This document shows, piece after piece, positions 58,956 to 64,000 of a stretch of DNA of 64,000 nt. The notes beneath the pieces are model-generated. The model worked only from the letters and a program-made list of their open reading frames with translations. It had not been told where the DNA came from and searched no databases. The stretch's first letter is position 1, and each line of letters opens with the position of its first letter. The position numbers were made by a program, and so were the translations under genes. Origin of the DNA: Hypomyces perniciosus (taxonomy: Eukaryota > Ascomycota > Sordariomycetes > Hypocreales > Hypocreaceae); the NCBI GenBank assembly GCA_008477525.1, contig SPDT01000010.1, positions 1,426,001 through 1,490,000 of the forward strand. The letters run 5' to 3'.

Positions 58956-61378
58956 TTACGCCTTGCCTGCCTCCGCCTGCTCTTTGTTCTCATCATGGTA
59001 CAGCTCTGGGCAAGGACCAACCTTGCGGAAGAGAAGCCAGCGCTTGCACCACCACGGCAAGACCTCGAAGAGCTGGTACGATGCGTGGCGACGATCTGAA
59101 ACAGCAAACACGTAGTCCAATTCTTCGAGGGTCTTCTGCTTCGTCTCGGGAACGAAGAGGAAGATGAGGACCAAGGCAACCAAGTTCAAGCCTGCATAGA
59201 AGCCAAAGGCACCTGCAGACGTCATGGCACTCAGCATACGGGGGAAGGTCAGGGACAGGATGGAAGCCCAGAAGTTGTTGGTTGCCACAGCCCAGGACAT
59301 GCCAATCTCACGATGGGACAAGGGGAAGACTTCGGCCGAGTACATGAACGGGACGGGACCCTCGCCTATATCCAAGTCATTAGTATGCCAATTTTCCTCA
59401 GAGATATCGTCATGTGGCTCCAAGGTAACTTACCCGGAGAGTAGAAAGCGGCAAATAGGTACACAAAAGTGGCAACCGCAGCAATTCTAGCCGTGCTGTT
59501 CTCAACATCGGGCTCGATAAGGTAGCACATGCCGGCAGCTGTATACATTGTTAGAAATTGGTGAATCGGGCCATACTGGGAGGAGCAAACAAACTTAGAA
59601 GTGTCCAGAACATATTGGGGAATGTGAAGAGCAGCAAGGCTCGGCGGCCGAATGTGTCGATGGTCCACACGGCAGGCCAAGCAAAAACGAAGTTGATCAA
59701 GCCGAAACCGAAGCTAGCCCACAGAGCCGTGTAATCTGAAATGCCGCTCTCCTTGAAGATGGTGCTGCTGTAGAAGGAGATGATGTTGACTGTGGCACGA
59801 TGACGTCGTTAGCCGGAGTGAGAAACATTAAGGGGGCTTTGGTAGCACTTACTTCCGCACATCTGCTGCGCAATCATGACAATACCGGAAGCCCAGGTAG
59901 CGCGCCTAATGCGAGGAATGGTGAAGAGCTCAATAAAGCGGGTAGCCATGTTGTTGGTGACCCGAAGACCAGCCTGTTCGACGAGGATATCTTCCTGTCG
60001 CAGAAGGACATCGATGTAGTAGAGATCCCTAGCAGCCTGGAGAGGAGTGTTCCTCAGTCGCAGCAGTGACTTCCATGCCTTCATGTGCTTCTTCTTCTTG
60101 AGGTACCATCGGGGGCTTTCAGGGCAGAAGAATGTGCCAATGACAAGAGGAACGGCCGGGATGAAAGCAGATGCGAACTGCAAACGCCAGGCGATGTCAC
60201 CAGTCCTGCCGACAATAAGATTGGCGCAAGTACCCAAGAAGATGCCTGAAATAGCGGTGGTTAGTCTTGAAGATTTCCCCTGGGATTTGTATTCGCCAAG
60301 CAGCCTTACCGAATGCCGTCCACACTTGCCAGGACATGACCAATCCACCACGAATGGAAGCCGGAGCATTCTCAGCAGAGAAGACGGGGACTGTGACTTC
60401 TTTCAGACCCATACCAATACCAAGCAACATTCTACAAGTAGACTGTCAGTAAATACAGCATTGATTAGATGAGTGGTGGTCCACGTACCGACTCGCGGCA
60501 AGCTGTCCCCAGGTCTGAGAGACACCCATACCGAAGGGGGCAATAAGGGAGAAGATGGCAGCAATGAAAATGGTTCCACGACGGCCGATCCAATCGTTAA
60601 GAGGATCAGAAATCCATCCAGCGCTATCATCAACAGTTAGTATGAGAACATGAGTCGCAAAGTGAGACTATAGAGTCAACTCACAATACACAGATGGTTA
60701 TGTAGGGCATGGCGTTGACGAGGCCAATGATCCAGCTGTTGGTAGCACATTGGCCTTCATCTGCAACCGGTCCGCAGGCGGAACCAGCAGCATCTGGAAT
60801 TCCAAGAGCAGTAGGGAAACTCAAGTTGGCACCGTTGGAGCCAGTCTGTAGGAAAGGTTAGATGGGCAAACTGCTAGACGCATACCGAGTAGTCGGCCAC
60901 TCACCTGGTCCCAGCCCTGGATGGCAGCAGCAATAGAGCCGAGGAAAATGGTATAGTAGAGCGGCCATGGGTGCTTCCATCGGTTGGTGACCTCTTCCCT
61001 GAGGGCCTGCTTCTCGCTCTCGTCAAGCTCGTCGATGTTCTCGAAGTTGGCAGGGTTTTGCGCGACCAATGCGCCTCTCTTGAGCAGTGGCAGAATGTCG
61101 GCGGGCAGACCCCTCTCCCTCTGGAATTGCTCGACATTGTCGAGGAGCACTTCCTTGGGGATGCCCCTGAGAGGGTTGCGGACTTCGCCCGTTCCTTCAT
61201 CCGAAAAGTCATGGGCTTTCGGGGTATTGTCATCTGTCGATGAGGCATGGCCATCCCGGATGCTGCCAGAGTATACATGTTAGAGCCAATGACAGGCGGA
61301 CACAGCGTGGGGGAGGAATTGGTCGTCTTACAGGCCCTCGTGCCTCTCCTCGTGGACGATCTTGTCGTCGACCGCCAT
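58956..61378 (-). CDS. MFS sugar-porter family transporter
   Basis: Nine exons on the minus strand give 641 aa: 61332-61378, 60905-61262, 60685-60845, 60489-60623, 60310-60431, 59853-60245, 59595-59789, 59434-59538, 58956-59365. It starts [14 protein letters not shown]. About 115 residues of hydrophilic N-terminus ([20 protein letters not shown] region) precede TM1 ([20 protein letters not shown]). Sugar-porter signatures follow: [12 protein letters not shown] in loop 2-3, [22 protein letters not shown] after TM6, [12 protein letters not shown] at TM7 and [16 protein letters not shown] after TM12. The family consists of proton-coupled sugar or polyol symporters of the plasma membrane. The long N-terminus and [15 protein letters not shown] place it in a fungal subgroup whose substrate I cannot name. 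Intron 7 uses a weak donor, AA|GTTTGT. All joins keep frame. Confidence 0.92.
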
Positions 61379-64000
61379 TGTGTCGTTGTAACGCTACAGG
61401 GGCTGTCCTTTGTGTGTTGAGAGACCAGCCAGCTTCGTCTTCGTCTGGGGTTGGATTGAAGAGAAGAGAAGAGAAGAGAGGAGAGGATGGATGGATAAAC
61501 AAACAAGACTCGACGCAGAGAACGCGAGGGGATCTGCATCTATATAGTAGTCGTGGTGGTAGTATCGTCTGTCTGTCGTACAGACTGGAGCAGAGGCCCG
61601 GATGCGGAGTTGGTTCGCACTACCCCAAACCCCAAACCCCAAACCCCAAACCAACGCAGGGCTCCGTACCACTGCCAATGAGGCACGAGATGCAATCTGA
61701 AATTTTGAGGGGCCCCATAATCTGTGAGGTGAGGTGAGGGTCTCACAATAGGAGATCCATGCTCCATGCCATGGGTTAGGAGGTTCGAGCCGGGCCAACA
61801 CCAGCACCAACACCAACACTAACACCAACATACCACTGACCGCGGAAGCGAATCGGTGGCTTCGGCTGGCCCAGACGCGCCTGCTGCGATGGGAGATTGT
61901 GGAGGTTGCGGAGAGCTTGGGTACAACTGCAACATGTTCATATCCGGAGAAGCCGCCTCAATGGCGACATAGGCCCTTAACAGGAGCTGTCCTGGGAGTT
62001 GAGGGCAGACACGCTGTAGAGTATGTGTCTGCGTTCGGCAGTTCGACAGCTGCCGTTAGCGTCGAATCTCGTATTCCGGTACCTCGACCCGCCGATGACC
62101 GCCGGCCGAAGTACCAGTCGGGGGATTTTTGTGGGTGCGAGAAGGGGCAAGGCGCACAGAAGCACAGACGCACAATGATGGCGTTGAGTGGGCAGGCGCT
62201 TGGCACCGCGAGCCAAGGATTCCAGGCAGCAGAATAAAATAAAAAAACGAACAGGGCTGGTAAGAACAACCCTGATTTGGATATGTATGGAGTAATTGCT
62301 GGATATTGCTATTGTGACGTGCGAGGCGGTGCCACACCCGTTCTGGAAGATCAATTTGGATTCCAATATGTCCCAAGTAGGACATGATTTGTACGGAGTA
62401 CGAAGTACGGGTCAGCAGTATTTAATAGTCCAGCAGGCAGTAGTAGTACTCGTAGAAGCCATCACCACGACTAAAACCGGCAAAGGGTAGCATCTGGCCG
62501 CAGTCTCACACTTCAGTGTTGCATCGTCCCCATGCGGAGAACGATCCTTTTTGCGGAGTGCTCTCGACTGTTTGGCCTACTGACTGTTCGTTCTCCATGT
62601 GGGGCCTCATTGGCCGAAAACTCAAAGGGATGGGGGGGGCTGTGGACTGTGGACTGTGGACTCTGTGGAGTGTCGGAAGCATCACGTTGGCTAGAAACAT
62701 GTGGGGGGGGGTTCGGTTCTCAGCCAAAGAGACAATTACAGTACAATAGCTACTACTACTACGGAGTACTACTATATACTACTAATACCAATACTACCAT
62801 GTATGTACTTACTAATTGCTGTTGTGTCTATGCACCATTCAATTAATGGAACCAGGACCCCGGCAAGTTTCTTCCACCGCTTCCCCAATCATGGGCTTCA
62901 CGGGTCATGATGGACCGTGATGGAGATGATGGAACAACTCCCAATGACATGACGGCCCAAGAAAAGGTGCGTCGATGTGGGGTGGTACGATTCATCTAGA
63001 CCTCCTGCTTGTAGTATAATGATGATGTTCTCTGCGGCTTGACCGGTAGTATTTGCTAATAGTGCCAGACGTAGTAGATCTCGGGCGGACAGAATGCTGC
63101 AGCCTGGAAAACCCCACGAGCCCAATATTCAGGCAGACATATTTCGTTCGATGACAGAGTCGGCTGTAAGCGATGCCCCCCGGATTACACACTAAGCCCC
63201 GAGCTGACCCCCTTGCCCACATGAAGAGGATTACATTTCCCCGGGGGGAAATCAGATCAGTGGTGTGACACGTCGGGCTGGTCGTGTTGCTTCCATCATT
63301 TCCAAATTGAGGCCAAGATTGACATTCAGCTCGAATGACACCTTTTCATATAATACTACCCTCATTGATATAGGGAGAGTGGTTGCGGCTGAATGCGGTT
63401 TTACCACAGCTTTCACGCCTGGTATTCCATCCATTCCAGTCCATCCACGTACATGATTTGCAGGAAATTGAGACAATGGTGATCTCTTGTCTCATCACTC
63501 TGTGGTTATGCGCGTGCTGTTTGGCGATCCAATGCTACCCTATATCCATGTGGGTGGGGCGAAGAAACCCAGTTTTTGGACGTTGAGTGGCATGACTAGC
63601 TAAATTTGCAAACTTTTTTGAGATGAGACAAATGTATGGTCTATACTAGTATGTAGTGCTGAGAGGTTGAGACAATATGAGTGGGTTTTCCGACTTCTTG
63701 TCTTTCAATACCCATTGTCGACACTCTAGATACTATCTAGCACGTACTGGGTATGAAGTCAAGGATAGCGCGATGCCAAAAGCGGATGGGCATCGGCTGT
63801 AAGGCTGACCCGCACCCGTGACCCTCAACGTCACGTCTTCCATCTTCGACTACGGAGTACCATTAGCCTTCAGAAATACCAAAAATAGCACGTCTAATGC
63901 GCATCGATCGACATTCCACAAATCTTCTAGAAATGGGAAAATAGCGTCTCATGATATCGTCATGGCTGAGCTGCAGCCGCGTCCAAAGCAGGCAGCGTGT
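61379..64000. other. promoter of MFS gene and right-hand spacer
   Basis: The 5' leader of the transporter has GAAGA repeats near 61459-61483. A CCCCAAA repeat lies at 61623-61650 and a CAACAC repeat near 61797-61830. Copies of GTACGGAGTAC occur at 62391 and near 62760 and 63851. No coding region was recognised out to the window end. Confidence 0.45.
61623..61650. repeat. heptanucleotide repeat (CCCCAAA)4
   Basis: Four perfect head-to-tail copies in the MFS upstream region. Confidence 0.9.

Overview
The window is nuclear DNA of a filamentous ascomycete (Pezizomycotina, possibly Hypocreales; genus not determinable by eye). The evidence is short introns of about 50-66 bp with GT...CTAAC/CTAAT...AG signals, long pyrimidine-rich intergenic spacers, and fungal-typical families: an NB-ARC/TPR NLR, a Clr5-domain protein, a Dcr2-type phosphatase, a THO1/MOS11-type SAP protein and a sugar-porter MFS protein. 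Exon joins given here were worked out by hand from splice signals and reading frame. All spliced models below sum to a multiple of three. Layout, left to right: (1) the 3' part of a PH-like-domain gene, 2-2194. (2) A tandem pair on the plus strand: a gasdermin-like protein (4727/4814-5704) and a five-exon NLR with an alpha/beta-hydrolase head, NB-ARC and TPR tail (6168-9811). This looks like a fungal programmed-cell-death or allorecognition locus. (3) A convergent Dcr2-type metallophosphatase (10408-12343, minus). (4) A cluster of three tRNA-Trp(CCA) genes (13229-13363 minus; 14536-14671 and 14762-14896 plus). Each is interrupted between positions 26 and 27 by a 54-55 nt insert that looks exactly like a fungal spliceosomal intron, in addition to a 9-nt intron at the usual 37/38 site. 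(5) A SAP/THO1-like gene (15474-16409), then a 5.9 kb spacer. (6) A 1496-aa disordered protein with a methyltransferase-like C-terminus (22265-26755). (7) A mitochondrial TRM61-type tRNA m1A methyltransferase (27675-29048, minus). (8) A Clr5-domain protein (29964-32583, minus) and a 5.8 kb spacer. (9) A protein kinase (38553-40780, minus), a tRNA-Arg(ACG) (41831-41910), an F-box-like gene (42080-42885, minus) and the divergent DNA primase large subunit PRI2 (43439-45174). (10) A gene-poor 13.8 kb stretch holding only a small zinc-ribbon protein (50747-51019, minus). (11) A nine-exon MFS sugar-porter gene (58956-61378, minus), then about 2.6 kb without recognisable genes. The most interesting observations are the tRNA-Trp genes with apparent mRNA-type introns, the gasdermin-like/NLR pair (with an apparently missing ATG in the former), and a short near-palindrome (GTACTCCGTAC / GTACGGAGTAC) scattered many times through the spacers.
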